From the NCBI RefSeq assembly GCF_026340675.1, contig NZ_JAPEOX010000001.1:5766001-5830000 (forward strand): a DNA stretch of 64,000 nucleotides, given 5' to 3'. The translations under genes were made by a program, and so were the position numbers. The DNA is from Streptomyces sp. NBC_01264. Lineage in GTDB: Bacteria; Actinomycetota; Actinomycetes; Streptomycetales; Streptomycetaceae. The notes under the pieces are model-generated. The model saw nothing but the letters and a program-made list of their open reading frames with translations. It was not told the origin of the DNA and did not search any database. Shown piece after piece: positions 17,641 through 25,272 of this stretch (the first letter of the stretch is position 1; every line of letters starts with the position of its first letter).

Positions 17641-18006
17641 CAGGCGCGGTCCAGCGGCATCCCCGAAGGCGCCCCGCTCGTGGGCCCCACCACCGAACCC
17701 CGGCGCCGTGCCATCCGTGGACCCCGTACCCGTCCGAGGCCGGCGACGCGTCCGCGTCCGCGCGGTCCGCGGCCAGCCACGCGTCCGCCGCCGCCCCGCC
17801 CCGTACGGGTCCGAAGTCGGCGACGCCACCGCCCCGTCACCGCCCGGTGCCGCTTCGGCAGTGACTCAGGGTGTGTGCCGGGCGATCCGAGATGTGATGC
17901 CTGACACCTTTCGGGGTTAAAGGTGCTCGGAGAGGGTCCCGAGGCGGGTTTCGTGGGGATCGAGAAAGGCCGTGGTGGTGCTCCGAGGCCAGGCCCCGCA
18001 AAGGAT

Positions 18007-18036
18007 TTGGGCGATCGGCGGGCAACCGTGTAATGT
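18007..18036 (+). promoter_or_regulatory. Probable promoter of tRNA-Thr
   Basis: A TTGGGC hexamer (18007-18012) and a TAATGT hexamer (18031-18036) are separated by 18 bp, and the tRNA begins 12 bp further on, a spacing typical of vegetative-sigma tRNA promoters. Confidence 0.55.
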
Positions 18037-18047
18037 CTTCCTCGCTC

Positions 18048-18120
18048 GCCCCAATAGCTCAGTCGGTAGAGCGTCTCCATGGTAAGGAGAAGGTCTGCGG
18101 TTCGATTCCGCATTGGGGCT
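18048..18120 (+). tRNA. tRNA-Thr (GGT)
   Basis: The 73-nt tRNA has acceptor stem GCCCCAA/TTGGGGC, anticodon stem TCTCC/GGAGA around loop ATGGTAA (anticodon GGT), and T-arm GCGGTTCGATTCCGC. CCA is not encoded. tRNA-Met follows 48 bp downstream, with a small hairpin (CCCCACCC/GGGTGGGG) between the two. Confidence 0.96.
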
Positions 18121-18168
18121 CTGGTGAGAGAGGTTCCCCACCCTCGGGTGGGGAGCGGATCTCATCAA

Positions 18169-18241
18169 AGCGGCGTAGCTCAGTCGGTAGAGCAAGCGGC
18201 TCATAATCGCTGTGTCACCGGTTCAAGTCCGGTCGCCGCTA
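18169..18241 (+). tRNA. tRNA-Met (CAT)
   Basis: The 73-nt tRNA has acceptor stem AGCGGCG/CGCCGCT, anticodon stem AGCGG/TCGCT around loop CTCATAA (anticodon CAT), and T-arm ACCGGTTCAAGTCCGGT. The paired first base and lack of the three G-C anticodon-stem pairs argue for an elongator rather than an initiator. A CAT anticodon modified to lysidine (Ile) cannot be excluded from sequence alone. Confidence 0.92.
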
Positions 18242-18246
18242 CACAC

Positions 18247-18291
18247 AGTAGCCGATTGCGGGGTCGGTCTCCCGATCGGCTACTCTTTTAT
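18247..18291 (+). terminator. Terminator after tRNA-Met
   Basis: AGTAGCCGAT (18247-18256) pairs perfectly with ATCGGCTACT (18275-18284), followed by CTTTTA. rpmG starts 39 bp further on and may be read through or have its own promoter. Confidence 0.7.
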
Positions 18292-18329
18292 GCGTTCATC
18301 CGTCCAATTGTCCGTCAAGGAGCACTCAC

Positions 18330-18494
18330 GTGGCTGCCACCGACGTCCGCCCGAAGATCACGCTGGCCTGCGTGGAGTGCAAGGAGCGGAACTACATCAC
18401 CAAGAAGAACCGGCGTAACAACCCGGACCGTCTTGAGATGAAGAAGCACTGCCCGCGTTGCAACTCGCACACCGCGCACCGCGAGACCCGCTAA
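18330..18494 (+). CDS. rpmG: 50S ribosomal protein L33 (bL33), zinc-binding form
   Basis: This 54-residue ribosomal protein starts at GTG 18330, with AAGGAG 7 nt upstream. Sequence landmarks are [35 protein letters not shown]. The two CxxC pairs show it is the zinc-containing C+ form; streptomycetes also keep zinc-free paralogues under Zur control, so this copy is the zinc-replete one. The position directly before the HadA/HadB-like pair is the same as in mycobacteria, where rpmG2 precedes hadABC. Confidence 0.95.
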
Positions 18495-18603
18495 CAACTG
18501 GCGAAGTCTCGTACAACAGGCACAGTCTTACCGTCATGAGGTCGTCCCCTTCATTGGGGGGCGGCCTTGTGTCGTTTCGACAGGTCGAACGGTTCGGTAG
18601 ATC

Positions 18604-18646
18604 GACAAGTTCGGCAGATCGACAGTTCGACAAGTTCGGCAGATCG
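18604..18646. repeat. Direct repeat in the leader of the hydratase pair
   Basis: GACAAGTTCGGCAGATCG occurs at 18604-18621 and 18629-18646 (25-bp period), with a degraded third copy just upstream (near 18580-18603). It lies immediately before the ribosome-binding site of the hadA-like gene and could be a regulator-binding array or a slippage product. Confidence 0.9.
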
Positions 18647-18669
18647 TTTCAACAGGGAGGTAGGGAGTC

Positions 18670-19152
18670 ATGGCGCTCGACCAGTCCTTCGTGGGGCGGA
18701 GCTACCCGCCCACCGATCCGTACGAGGTCGGCCGGGAGAAGATCCGCGAATTCGCGGTCGCCGTGGGTGACGCCAATCCGGTGTACACGGATCCCGAAGC
18801 AGCCAAGGCGTTCGGTCACCAGGACGTGATCGCCCCGCCGACCTTTGTGTTTGCCATCACGTTCGCGGCCGCCAGTCAGGTCGTCGACGACCCGCAGCTG
18901 GGGCTGGACTACAGCCGCGTCGTGCACGGAGACCAGAAGTTCGCGTACACCCGTCCCGTGCGGGCCGGCGACCGGCTGACGGTGACCTCGACCATCGAGG
19001 CCATCAAGTCGCTCGCGGGCAACGACGTCATCGACATCCGCGGTGAGGTCCACGACGAGTCCGGCGAGCACGTGGTGACCGCCTGGACGAAGCTCGTCTC
19101 GCGGGCGCCCGAGCCCGCCGCTGCCGCCGGTTCCGCTCCCGAGGAGGCCTGA
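18670..19152 (+). CDS. MaoC-like (R)-hydratase, N-terminal-type subunit (HadA-like)
   Basis: This 160-residue hot-dog-fold protein belongs to the FAS1-type dehydratase/MaoC-N group. It starts MALDQSFVGRSYPPTDPYEVGREKIREFAVAVGDANPVYTDPEAAK and contains APPTFVFAITF and the LDYSRVVHGDQKFAYTRPVRAGDRL segment. In mycobacteria the homologue HadA pairs with HadB as the FAS-II (3R)-hydroxyacyl-ACP dehydratase; HadA lacks the catalytic dyad and positions the acyl chain. The same gene order here (rpmG, hadA, hadB, later tRNA-Trp, secE, nusG) supports orthology. An AGGGAGG ribosome-binding site precedes ATG 18670. Confidence 0.92.
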   Translation: MALDQSFVGRSYPPTDPYEVGREKIREFAVAVGDANPVYTDPEAAKAFGHQDVIAPPTFVFAITFAAASQVVDDPQLGLDYSRVVHGDQKFAYTRPVRAGDRLTVTSTIEAIKSLAGNDVIDIRGEVHDESGEHVVTAWTKLVSRAPEPAAAAGSAPEEA

Positions 19153-19153
19153 G

Positions 19154-19582
19154 ATGGCTGCCCAGATCCAGTACGACGCGGTCGAGGTCGGCACCGAGCT
19201 GCCGGCGGCGTCCTTCCCCGTCACGCGGGCGACGCTGGTGCGGTACGCGGGTGCGTCGGGTGACTTCAACCCGATCCACTGGAACGAGAAGTTCGCCACC
19301 GAGGTCGGCCTGCCCGACGTGATCGCCCACGGCATGTTCACCATGGCCGAGGCGATCCGCGTGGTGACCGACTGGGTCGGCGACCCGGGCGCTGTCGTGG
19401 AGTACGGGGTGCGGTTCACCAAGCCGGTCGTCGTCCCGAACGACGGGCAGGGCGCGCTGATCGAGGTCACGGCCAAGGTCGCGGCCAAGCTCGACGGCAA
19501 CCGGGTGCGGGTCGACCTGACGGCCATGAGCGCCGGGCAGAAGGTGCTGGGGATGTCCCGCGCGGTGGTCGCTCTCGCGTAG
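19154..19582 (+). CDS. MaoC-like (R)-hydratase, catalytic-type subunit (HadB-like)
   Basis: The protein has 142 residues with a single hot-dog domain. The hydratase-2 motif is present as YAGASGDFNPIHWNEKFATEVGLPDVIAHGMFTM (about 36-70), containing the catalytic Asp and His of the D-x4-H dyad. It starts 1 bp after the stop of the HadA-like gene, with a GAGGAGG site inside that gene, so the two are translationally coupled and should form a heterodimer. The likely role is dehydration of (3R)-hydroxyacyl-ACP in fatty acid elongation. That is established for the mycobacterial orthologues and inferred here. Confidence 0.93.
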   Translation: MAAQIQYDAVEVGTELPAASFPVTRATLVRYAGASGDFNPIHWNEKFATEVGLPDVIAHGMFTMAEAIRVVTDWVGDPGAVVEYGVRFTKPVVVPNDGQGALIEVTAKVAAKLDGNRVRVDLTAMSAGQKVLGMSRAVVALA

Positions 19583-19606
19583 GCCCCCTTCGAGGGTGAG
19601 CTGAAG

Positions 19607-19647
19607 GGCCCTGACTCGTGAGGAAACTCGCAGGTCAGGGCCTTTTT
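19607..19647 (+). terminator. Rho-independent terminator after the hydratase pair
   Basis: GGCCCTGAC (19607-19615) pairs with GTCAGGGCC (19634-19642), with extra pairing in the loop, and is followed by TTTTT. It is one of the few classical T-tailed terminators in the window. Confidence 0.9.
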
Positions 19648-19674
19648 CGTGTGCGGTTCAGGGAAGGGCTTGCC

Positions 19675-19698
19675 AAGTTAGTGATTGAGCACTAACTT
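19675..19698. promoter_or_regulatory. Operator of the TetR regulator (perfect inverted repeat)
   Basis: AAGTTAGTG and CACTAACTT form a perfect 9-bp inverted repeat with 6 bp between arms, 7 bp before the tetR start codon. A copy matching at 20 of 24 positions lies before the MFS gene (20417-20440). This is the expected picture for a TetR protein that represses itself and its efflux gene. Confidence 0.8.
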
Positions 19699-19704
19699 TG
19701 AAGC

Positions 19705-20259
19705 ATGGCAAGGATGAGTGCGGAAGAGCGGCGCGAGAGCGTCATCCTGGCGGCGATGGGCGAGTTCGCGCGGGGCGGGTACTACGGGACCTCCACCGAG
19801 GCGATCGCCAAGCGCGTCGGGGTGTCCCAGCCGTACCTGTTCCGGCTCTTCCCGAACAAGCAGGCCATCTTCCTGGCCGCCGCCGCCCGCTGCATGGAGG
19901 ACATCCGGCGCGTCTTCGAGGAGGCCGCCAAGGGTCTCCGTGGCGAGGAGGCGGTCGATGCGATGAGCGTGGCCTACATGAAGCTGATCGCCGAGCAGCC
20001 CGAGAAGCTCCAGATGCAGCTCCAGACGTACGTGGCCGTCGCCGCCGCCGAGGCCGCCGGGGAGCCCGAGTTCGGCGAGATGGTGCGGGCCGCCTGGATG
20101 GAGTTGTGGGACACCCTGCACGTGCCGCTCGGGGCGGACGTGAACGAGACGACCAGTTTCCTCGCGTACGGAATGCTGATCAACACCCTGTCCGCCATGG
20201 GGTTCCCGCCCGGGCACCGGGTCTGGGACGGCTGTTACCCGGGCGTTCGGTCCGAGTAG
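19705..20259 (+). CDS. TetR/AcrR family transcriptional regulator
   Basis: The protein has 184 residues. The N-terminal helix-turn-helix is clear (about residues 9-55: SVILAAMGEFARGGYYGTSTEAIAKRVGVSQPYLFRLFPNKQAIF), and the C-terminal half is the usual all-helical ligand-binding and dimer domain. Its own promoter region holds a perfect palindrome, and the same element precedes the downstream MFS transporter, so it most likely represses both until a toxic ligand binds. ATG 19705 and ATG 19714 are both possible starts. Confidence 0.92.
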   Translation: MARMSAEERRESVILAAMGEFARGGYYGTSTEAIAKRVGVSQPYLFRLFPNKQAIFLAAAARCMEDIRRVFEEAAKGLRGEEAVDAMSVAYMKLIAEQPEKLQMQLQTYVAVAAAEAAGEPEFGEMVRAAWMELWDTLHVPLGADVNETTSFLAYGMLINTLSAMGFPPGHRVWDGCYPGVRSE

Positions 20260-20260
20260 G

Positions 20261-20310
20261 GGTGAGGCGAGGTGAGGCGAGGTGAGGTGAGGTGAGGTGA
20301 GGTGAGGTGA
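20261..20310. repeat. Pentanucleotide repeat GGTGA
   Basis: Ten tandem 5-mers (eight GGTGA and two GGCGA variants) directly follow the tetR stop codon. A period of five is not compatible with coding. It lies between tetR and the MFS operator. Confidence 0.95.
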
Positions 20311-20416
20311 GTACGCCTCTCCGCCCAGCCTCTCCGCCCAGCTCCTCCGTCCAGCCCTCGGCACCTCCTCGGCGCCGTCCGTTCGCCGGCCGCGCGCGGG
20401 CTCAGTTCTGCCCGTT

Positions 20417-20440
20417 GAAGTTAGTGATCAATAACTAGTT
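20417..20440. promoter_or_regulatory. Probable TetR operator before the MFS gene
   Basis: The sequence from GAAGTTAGTGATCAATAAC onward is an imperfect inverted repeat. Read on the minus strand it matches the tetR operator at 20 of 24 positions, including an identical CACTAACTT half-site. It ends 11 bp before the GTG start, so a bound repressor would block the promoter or ribosome-binding region. Confidence 0.75.
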
Positions 20441-20451
20441 TTGGGGGAAAC

Positions 20452-21960
20452 GTGCAAGACACCAAGCTTCGTGCGCCCGCGGTCTGGGCACTCGTCATCA
20501 CCGGAGCCGCCAGCTTCATGGCGGCGCTCGACAACCTCGTCGTCACCACCGCCCTCCCGTCCATCCGCGAGGACCTCGGCGGGAAGCTGGAGGACCTGGA
20601 GTGGACGGTGAACGCGTACACGCTCACCTTCGCCGTCCTGCTCATGTTCGGCGCGGCCCTCGGTGACCGGTTCGGCCGCCGCCGGCTCTTCATCGCCGGT
20701 ACGGCCGTGTTCACCGTCGCCTCCGCCGCCGCGGCCCTGTCGCCCGGCATCAACGAACTCATCGCCGCCCGGGCCGTCCAGGGCGTCGGCGCGGCGATCA
20801 TGATGCCGCTCTCGCTCACGCTCCTGACCGTCGCCGTCCCCGCCGCCCGGCGCGGCATGGCCCTCGGCATCTACGGAGCCCTCACCGGCCTCGCCGTGGC
20901 GAGCGGGCCGCTCATCGGCGGCAGCCTCACCGAGCACATCTCCTGGCAGTGGATCTTCTGGCTGAACGTCCCGATCGGACTGGCCCTCATCCCGCTCTCC
21001 CGGATGCGGCTCGGCAAGTCCACCGCCCCGCAGGCCAAGCTCGACCTCCCCGGCACCCTCCTCATCAGCGGCGGGCTCTTCGGCATCGTCTACGGGCTGG
21101 TCAACGCCAATGCCGACGGCTGGACCAGCCTTCCCGTGCTCAGCTCGCTGCTGGTGGGGGCCGCGCTCGTCGGCGGGTTCATCCACCACGGCTTCCGCAA
21201 CGCCAACCCGGTGCTGCCCATGCGGCTCTTCCGCGACCGTGGCTTCTTCGGCATCAACATGGCGAGCCTGCTGATGTTCGTCGGGATGTTCGGCTCGATC
21301 TTCCTGCTGAGCCAGTTCCTCCAGGGCGTCCTCGGCTACTCGCCCACCGAAGCCGGGCTGCGCATGCTCCCCTGGACCGCCATGCCCATGATCGCCGCCC
21401 CGATCTCCGGGATCCTCTCGGACCGGATCGGCAGCCGCCCCGTCGTGGTCGCCGGGCTCACGCTCCAGGCCATCGGCCTCGGCTGGTTCGCCGTGATCCT
21501 GAGCACCGACGTCTCCTACGCCGCCCAGCTCCCCGCGCTGATCATCAGCGGCATCGGGATGGGCCTGTTCTTCGCCCCCGCCTCCAACGCCCTCATGTCC
21601 ACCGTCGCCCCCGCCGACCAGGGCAAGGCCGCCGGCGCCAACAGCGCCCTGCGCGAGGTCGGCGGAGCCCTCGGTGTCGCCGTCCTCGCCTCCGTCTTCT
21701 CCGCCCAGGGCGGCTACCAGTCCGGGCAGACCTTCACCGACGGCACCGTCCCCGCCCTGTGGATCGGCGGCGCGGCCGTCGCCGTGGCCGCCGTCCTGGC
21801 CCTGCTGCTCCCCGGACGGGTCGCGGAGAAGGCCCGGGCCGCGGAGTCCCTGCCGACGGGGGAACGGGCGTCGGACGCCCTGCCTTCGGACGGGCTGCCG
21901 GCGGACGGCCGGGGCGCGACCCCGGGCGGCGGGCGTGCCCCCGAAAAGGTGGCCCTCTGA
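20452..21960 (+). CDS. MFS multidrug efflux transporter, DHA2 (EmrB/QacA) type
   Basis: This 502-residue membrane protein has about 14 transmembrane helices, the DHA2 drug:H+ antiporter pattern. Visible motifs are the helix 1 motif LDNLVVTTALPSI, motif A GDRFGRRRLF (about 65-75), and motif C in helix 5, TGLAVASGPLIGGSLTEHISWQWIFWLNVPIG (about 147-178). The C-terminus is a polar tail rich in Ala, Pro and Gly. GTG 20452 has a GGGGGAAA site 5-6 nt upstream. The operator shared with the preceding tetR gene suggests ligand-inducible export of a toxic compound; the substrate is unknown. Confidence 0.93.
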   Translation: MQDTKLRAPAVWALVITGAASFMAALDNLVVTTALPSIREDLGGKLEDLEWTVNAYTLTFAVLLMFGAALGDRFGRRRLFIAGTAVFTVASAAAALSPGINELIAARAVQGVGAAIMMPLSLTLLTVAVPAARRGMALGIYGALTGLAVASGPLIGGSLTEHISWQWIFWLNVPIGLALIPLSRMRLGKSTAPQAKLDLPGTLLISGGLFGIVYGLVNANADGWTSLPVLSSLLVGAALVGGFIHHGFRNANPVLPMRLFRDRGFFGINMASLLMFVGMFGSIFLLSQFLQGVLGYSPTEAGLRMLPWTAMPMIAAPISGILSDRIGSRPVVVAGLTLQAIGLGWFAVILSTDVSYAAQLPALIISGIGMGLFFAPASNALMSTVAPADQGKAAGANSALREVGGALGVAVLASVFSAQGGYQSGQTFTDGTVPALWIGGAAVAVAAVLALLLPGRVAEKARAAESLPTGERASDALPSDGLPADGRGATPGGGRAPEKVAL

Positions 21961-22069
21961 GCGGATCCCGCTCGCCGGCCGGTGCCCGCGCGGCGGCCGG
22001 CGGGGAGGACCGCAGCCGCCGCGCCGCACGAAGTTCCGTACGACACGTCCGCGAGAGGAAAGGCCCGTC

Positions 22070-22477
22070 ATGCCCGACATCCCCTGGTCCACGCCCACCC
22101 GGCCCGCCCCCGGCGCCGAGGTCTACATCATGGCCTCCCGCTTCGAGACCGCGAGCCTGACCGGAGCGCTGCGGTTCTTCCTGAAGTCGCCCGGCATCGT
22201 CCTCCAAACGCGCAAGGCTCCCGGCGCCCACGGGGTCGCCCTGCGGGCCCGGGTCCTGCGCCGCACCTTCCTGACCCTCTCCGCCTGGGAGGACCGGGAC
22301 GCGCTGTACCGGTTCGCGGGCAGCGAACCGCACCGTTCCAGCTCCCGGGCGGCCGCCGCCTACACGAAGGAGGCCGGGTTCGTCTTCTGGACCGTCCCGG
22401 CGAGCGAGCTCGCCATCAGCTGGGCCGAGGCGGAGCGCCGCCTCGCCGAGTCGAAGCGGGAGAAGGAGAGGGAGTAG
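22070..22477 (+). CDS. DUF3291-type (dimeric alpha/beta barrel) protein
   Basis: This 135-residue protein starts MPDIPWSTPTRPAPGAEVYIMASRFETASLTGALRFF, followed by LRRTFLTLSAWEDRDALYRFAGSEPH and a Glu/Arg-rich C-terminal helix. The pattern (beta strand, helix, strand with TLSAWEDRDAL and a following His) fits DUF3291 or antibiotic-biosynthesis-monooxygenase-like folds, which form ferredoxin-like dimers. No reaction can be assigned. A GAGAGGAAAG ribosome-binding site precedes ATG 22070. It lies 109 bp after the MFS gene and 113 bp before murB. Confidence 0.75.
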   Translation: MPDIPWSTPTRPAPGAEVYIMASRFETASLTGALRFFLKSPGIVLQTRKAPGAHGVALRARVLRRTFLTLSAWEDRDALYRFAGSEPHRSSSRAAAAYTKEAGFVFWTVPASELAISWAEAERRLAESKREKERE

Positions 22478-22590
22478 GAGAGGGAGTAGGAGAGGAAGCA
22501 GGGGCGTTGACGCCCCGTACGGCCCTGCCTGTACGCGTACGGTCCGTGGCCCCGCCTGCTCGTGGGGACGCGGACCGTACTCTTGTCCAC

Positions 22591-23646
22591 GTGCAGGAAC
22601 TCCACGACGCCCCCCTCGCCCCGCTGACCACCTTCCGGCTCGGCGGCCCCGCCGCCCGGCTGGTCACCGCGACCACAGACGCCGAGGTCGTCGCCACCGT
22701 GCGCGCCGCGGACGAGAGCGGCACCCCGCTCCTGGTCATCGGCGGCGGCAGCAACCTGGTCATCGGCGACCAGGGCTTCGACGGCACCGCCCTGCGGATC
22801 GCGACCACCGGGTTCGTGCTCGACGGGACCCGGCTGGAGCTCGCGGCCGGCGAGAACTGGAGCGAGGCCGTGGCCCGCGTGGTCGACGCCGGGCTCGCAG
22901 GCATCGAATGCCTCGCCGGGATCCCCGGCTCGGCCGGCGCCACCCCGATCCAGAACGTCGGGGCGTACGGCCAGGAGGTCTGCGACACGATCACCGAGGT
23001 CGTCGCCTACGACCGCACGCGCGGGGAGACGGTCACGCTCCCGGCCGCCGACTGCGCGTTCGCGTACCGCGACAGCCTCTTCAAGCACCAGCCCGACCGG
23101 TACGTCGTCCTGCGCGTCCGGTTCGCCCTGGAGAACGCGGGCGGCCTGTCGGCGCCGGTCAAGTACCCCGAGACCGCCCGCGCCCTCGGCGTCGAGGCCG
23201 GCGACCGGGTCCCCGCGGCGCAGGCACGGGAGACCGTCCTGCGGCTGCGCGCGGGCAAGGGCATGGTCCTCGACCCCGCCGACCACGACACCTGGTCGGC
23301 CGGCTCCTTCTTCCACAACCCGATCCTCGGCGACGAGGCGTACGCCGCCTTCCTCGCCCGCGCCCAGGAGCGGCTCGGCCCCGACACCGCCCCGCCCGCG
23401 TACCCGGCAGGCGAGGGCCGTACGAAGACCAGCGCGGCCTGGCTGATCGACAAGGCCGGCTTCACCAAGGGCTACGGCGACGGCCCCGCCCGCATCTCCA
23501 CCAAGCACACCCTCGCCCTCACCAACCGGGGCGAGGCCACCACCGAAGACCTCCTCGTCCTGGCCCGCGAGGTCGTCGCGGGCGTCCACGCGGCCTTCGG
23601 CGTCACCCTGGTCAACGAGCCGGTGACGGTCGGCGTCAGCATCTGA
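22591..23646 (+). CDS. murB: UDP-N-acetylmuramate dehydrogenase
   Basis: MurB reduces UDP-GlcNAc-enolpyruvate to UDP-MurNAc with NADPH and FAD, the second committed step of peptidoglycan synthesis in the cytoplasm. The 351-residue protein shows the FAD-binding blocks LVIGGGSNLVIGDQGF (about 48-65) and IPGSAGATPIQNVGAYGQE (about 112-130), YRDSLFKHQ, the catalytic Ser loop AGSFFHNPIL (about 233-245) and AAWLIDKAGFTKGYGDG, and ends with LVNEPVTVGVSI containing the catalytic Glu. It is type I MurB with the Tyr-loop. GTG 22591 gives the right length; the open frame extends 200 codons upstream without homology. Confidence 0.96.
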   Translation: MQELHDAPLAPLTTFRLGGPAARLVTATTDAEVVATVRAADESGTPLLVIGGGSNLVIGDQGFDGTALRIATTGFVLDGTRLELAAGENWSEAVARVVDAGLAGIECLAGIPGSAGATPIQNVGAYGQEVCDTITEVVAYDRTRGETVTLPAADCAFAYRDSLFKHQPDRYVVLRVRFALENAGGLSAPVKYPETARALGVEAGDRVPAAQARETVLRLRAGKGMVLDPADHDTWSAGSFFHNPILGDEAYAAFLARAQERLGPDTAPPAYPAGEGRTKTSAAWLIDKAGFTKGYGDGPARISTKHTLALTNRGEATTEDLLVLAREVVAGVHAAFGVTLVNEPVTVGVSI

Positions 23647-23663
23647 GGAGTCCCGGCCCGCCC

Positions 23664-24080
23664 ATGCTCTGTCCCCTGCACGGGGCCGGTACGGACCCCA
23701 CCCGGCTGGTGGGACGCACGATCCGAAGGGTCGTCGCGTCCTGGCACATCAGCGACGGCGAACGCTCCGAGGCGCCCCTCGACGTCTGGCTCTTCGACAG
23801 CGATGGCGAGTCCACCCGGATCACCACCGGGTCCGACGCCTGCCTGATCGTGGAATCCGAGACGCCGCACGAGCCCTACGACATGGGGGAGTGGGGCCGC
23901 ATCGAGGTCGGTGAGGACCTCGGGGACCACCCCTTCCTGCGCCACCTCGGCGACACCGTGGAATCGGTCGCCGAGTTCGCCCTGCCCGCGCAGGGGCGCA
24001 CCCACCTGGAGATCGGCTTCCCGGACGGCGCGCGGGTGCGGGCCGACTGCCACGAGGGCGACCTGCGGCTCACGCGCTGA
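23664..24080 (+). CDS. Hypothetical protein
   Basis: I do not recognise the family. This 138-residue, acidic, soluble protein contains HISDGERSEAPLDVWLFDSDGESTRITTGSDACLIVESETPHEPYDMGEWGRIEVGEDL and a C-terminal LEIGFPDGARVRADCHEGDLRL; the pattern suggests a beta-rich domain. It starts 17 bp after murB with GAGGAG upstream, so it may be co-transcribed with murB. Codon usage matches the neighbours. Confidence 0.75.
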   Translation: MLCPLHGAGTDPTRLVGRTIRRVVASWHISDGERSEAPLDVWLFDSDGESTRITTGSDACLIVESETPHEPYDMGEWGRIEVGEDLGDHPFLRHLGDTVESVAEFALPAQGRTHLEIGFPDGARVRADCHEGDLRLTR

Positions 24081-24126
24081 GGCGCTGCCTCGCCCGACGG
24101 GTGCCGACGGGCGCCGACGCGCGCCG

Positions 24127-25146
24127 CTACGAGGCGACCCAGTGGTCGATCCCGGCCAGCAGCTTGTCCTGTACGTCGGCGGGCGCCGCGCTGCCGCGCA
24201 CCGACTGGCGGGCCAGCTCGGCCAGCTCCGCGTCCGTGAAGGCGTGGTGCTCGCGGGCGATCTCGTACTGGGCCGCGAGCCGGGACCCGAAGAGCAGCGG
24301 GTCGTCCGCACCGAGGGCCATCGGGACCCCGGCCTCGAAGAGGGTGCGCAGCGGGACGTCCTCGTGGCGCTCGTACACCCCGAGGGCGACGTTGGAGGCC
24401 GGGCAGACCTCGCAGGTGATCTGCCGGTCGGCGAGCCGTTTGAGCAGGCGGGGATCCTCGGCGGCCCGTACGCCGTGCCCGATGCGGGCGGCGTGCAGAT
24501 CGTCGAGGCAGTCGCGGACGGAGGACGGGCCGGTGAGCTCCCCGCCGTGCGGGGCCGCGAGCAGTCCGCCCTCGCGGGCGATCGCGAAGGCCCGGTCGAA
24601 GTCGCGGGCCATGCCGCGGCGCTCGTCGTTGGAGAGGCCGAAGCCGACGATGCCGCGGTCGGCGTAGCGGACGGCGAGCCGGGCCAGCGTGCGGGCGTCC
24701 AGGGGGTGCTTCATGCGGTTGGCGGCGATGACGACGCGCATGCCGAGGCCGGTCTCGCGGGAGGCGGCGTCCACGGCGTCGAGGATGATCTCGACGGCCG
24801 GGATCATCCCGCCGAGGAGGGGGGCGTAGGAGGTGGGATCCACCTGGATCTCCAGCCACCCGCTGCCGTCGCGCACGTCCTCCTCCGCGGCCTCGCGGAC
24901 CAGGCGGCGGATGTCGTCGGGCTCGCGGAGGCAGGAGCGGGCGGCGTCGTAGAGCCGCTGGAAGCGGAACCAGCCGCGTTCGTCCGTGGCGCGGAGCTTC
25001 GGTGGCTCGCCTGAGGTGAGGGCGTCCGGGAGGCGGACGCCGTACTTGTCGGCGAGCTCCAGCAGGGTCGACGGGCGCATCGAGCCGGTGAAGTGCAGGT
25101 GGAGGTGGGCCTTGGGCAGAAGCGTGAGGTCTCGTACGTGCTCCAT
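24127..25146 (-). CDS. Adenosine deaminase family protein
   Basis: The 339-residue TIM-barrel metallohydrolase carries the adenosine deaminase signature: HxH metal site in KAHLHLHFTGSMRP (His16, His18), the catalytic HGGE near residue 190, ARIGHGVRAAEDPRL, and LGADDPLLFGS near 270 with the two Asp residues. It should convert (deoxy)adenosine or a related aminopurine to the inosine form. Genomes of this kind carry several ADA paralogues, so substrate preference is open. ATG 25146 is chosen because AGGA lies about 8 nt upstream and the family start (LTLLPKAHLH) follows; the frame is open 44 codons further. Confidence 0.9.
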   Translation of the reverse strand: MEHVRDLTLLPKAHLHLHFTGSMRPSTLLELADKYGVRLPDALTSGEPPKLRATDERGWFRFQRLYDAARSCLREPDDIRRLVREAAEEDVRDGSGWLEIQVDPTSYAPLLGGMIPAVEIILDAVDAASRETGLGMRVVIAANRMKHPLDARTLARLAVRYADRGIVGFGLSNDERRGMARDFDRAFAIAREGGLLAAPHGGELTGPSSVRDCLDDLHAARIGHGVRAAEDPRLLKRLADRQITCEVCPASNVALGVYERHEDVPLRTLFEAGVPMALGADDPLLFGSRLAAQYEIAREHHAFTDAELAELARQSVRGSAAPADVQDKLLAGIDHWVAS

Positions 25147-25272
25147 TTGTTGATCCTGCCGCACATCCGCCTCGGCCTGCAGCCCGATTCCCTGAACGGG
25201 GGCTTGCCCGAACGTAAATTCTGGGTCCGGGGGAGGGGCGGGGCGCCGGGCCGCTGCTGCGCGGACCCCGCT

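Larger units (their letters stand above)
16078..18047. other. Low-complexity, repeat-rich intergenic region without a supported gene
   Basis: About 2 kb of extremely GC-rich DNA separates the amidohydrolase from tRNA-Thr. It contains a 20-bp tandem repeat (16301-16380), a longer direct repeat (16493-16681), further imperfect C-rich repeats (17100-17230) and a large 9-bp repeat (17374-17640). Long open frames exist on both strands, but all encode Pro/Arg/Gly/Ala-rich strings with no recognisable domain and no good ribosome-binding site. I therefore annotate no gene. The least implausible frame is on the minus strand, 16975-17829 (284 residues with an Ala-Glu-Gln repeat). Confidence 0.7.

Noticed and set aside
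16975..17829. Minus-strand 284-codon frame with an Ala-Glu-Gln repeat
   Set aside because: The best of the repeat-region frames by third-position bias, but flanks are low complexity and the GTG start has no convincing ribosome-binding site. Not called as a gene.
16545..17864. 439-codon plus-strand frame with Ala-Arg-Pro repeats
   Set aside because: Arises from GC-rich repeats; no ribosome-binding site, no domain, and composition unlike real proteins here.
22456..22500. AGGAGAGGGAGT-type short repeats after the DUF3291 gene as a regulatory array
   Set aside because: Only two to three imperfect purine-rich copies partly inside the coding sequence; no clear signal.
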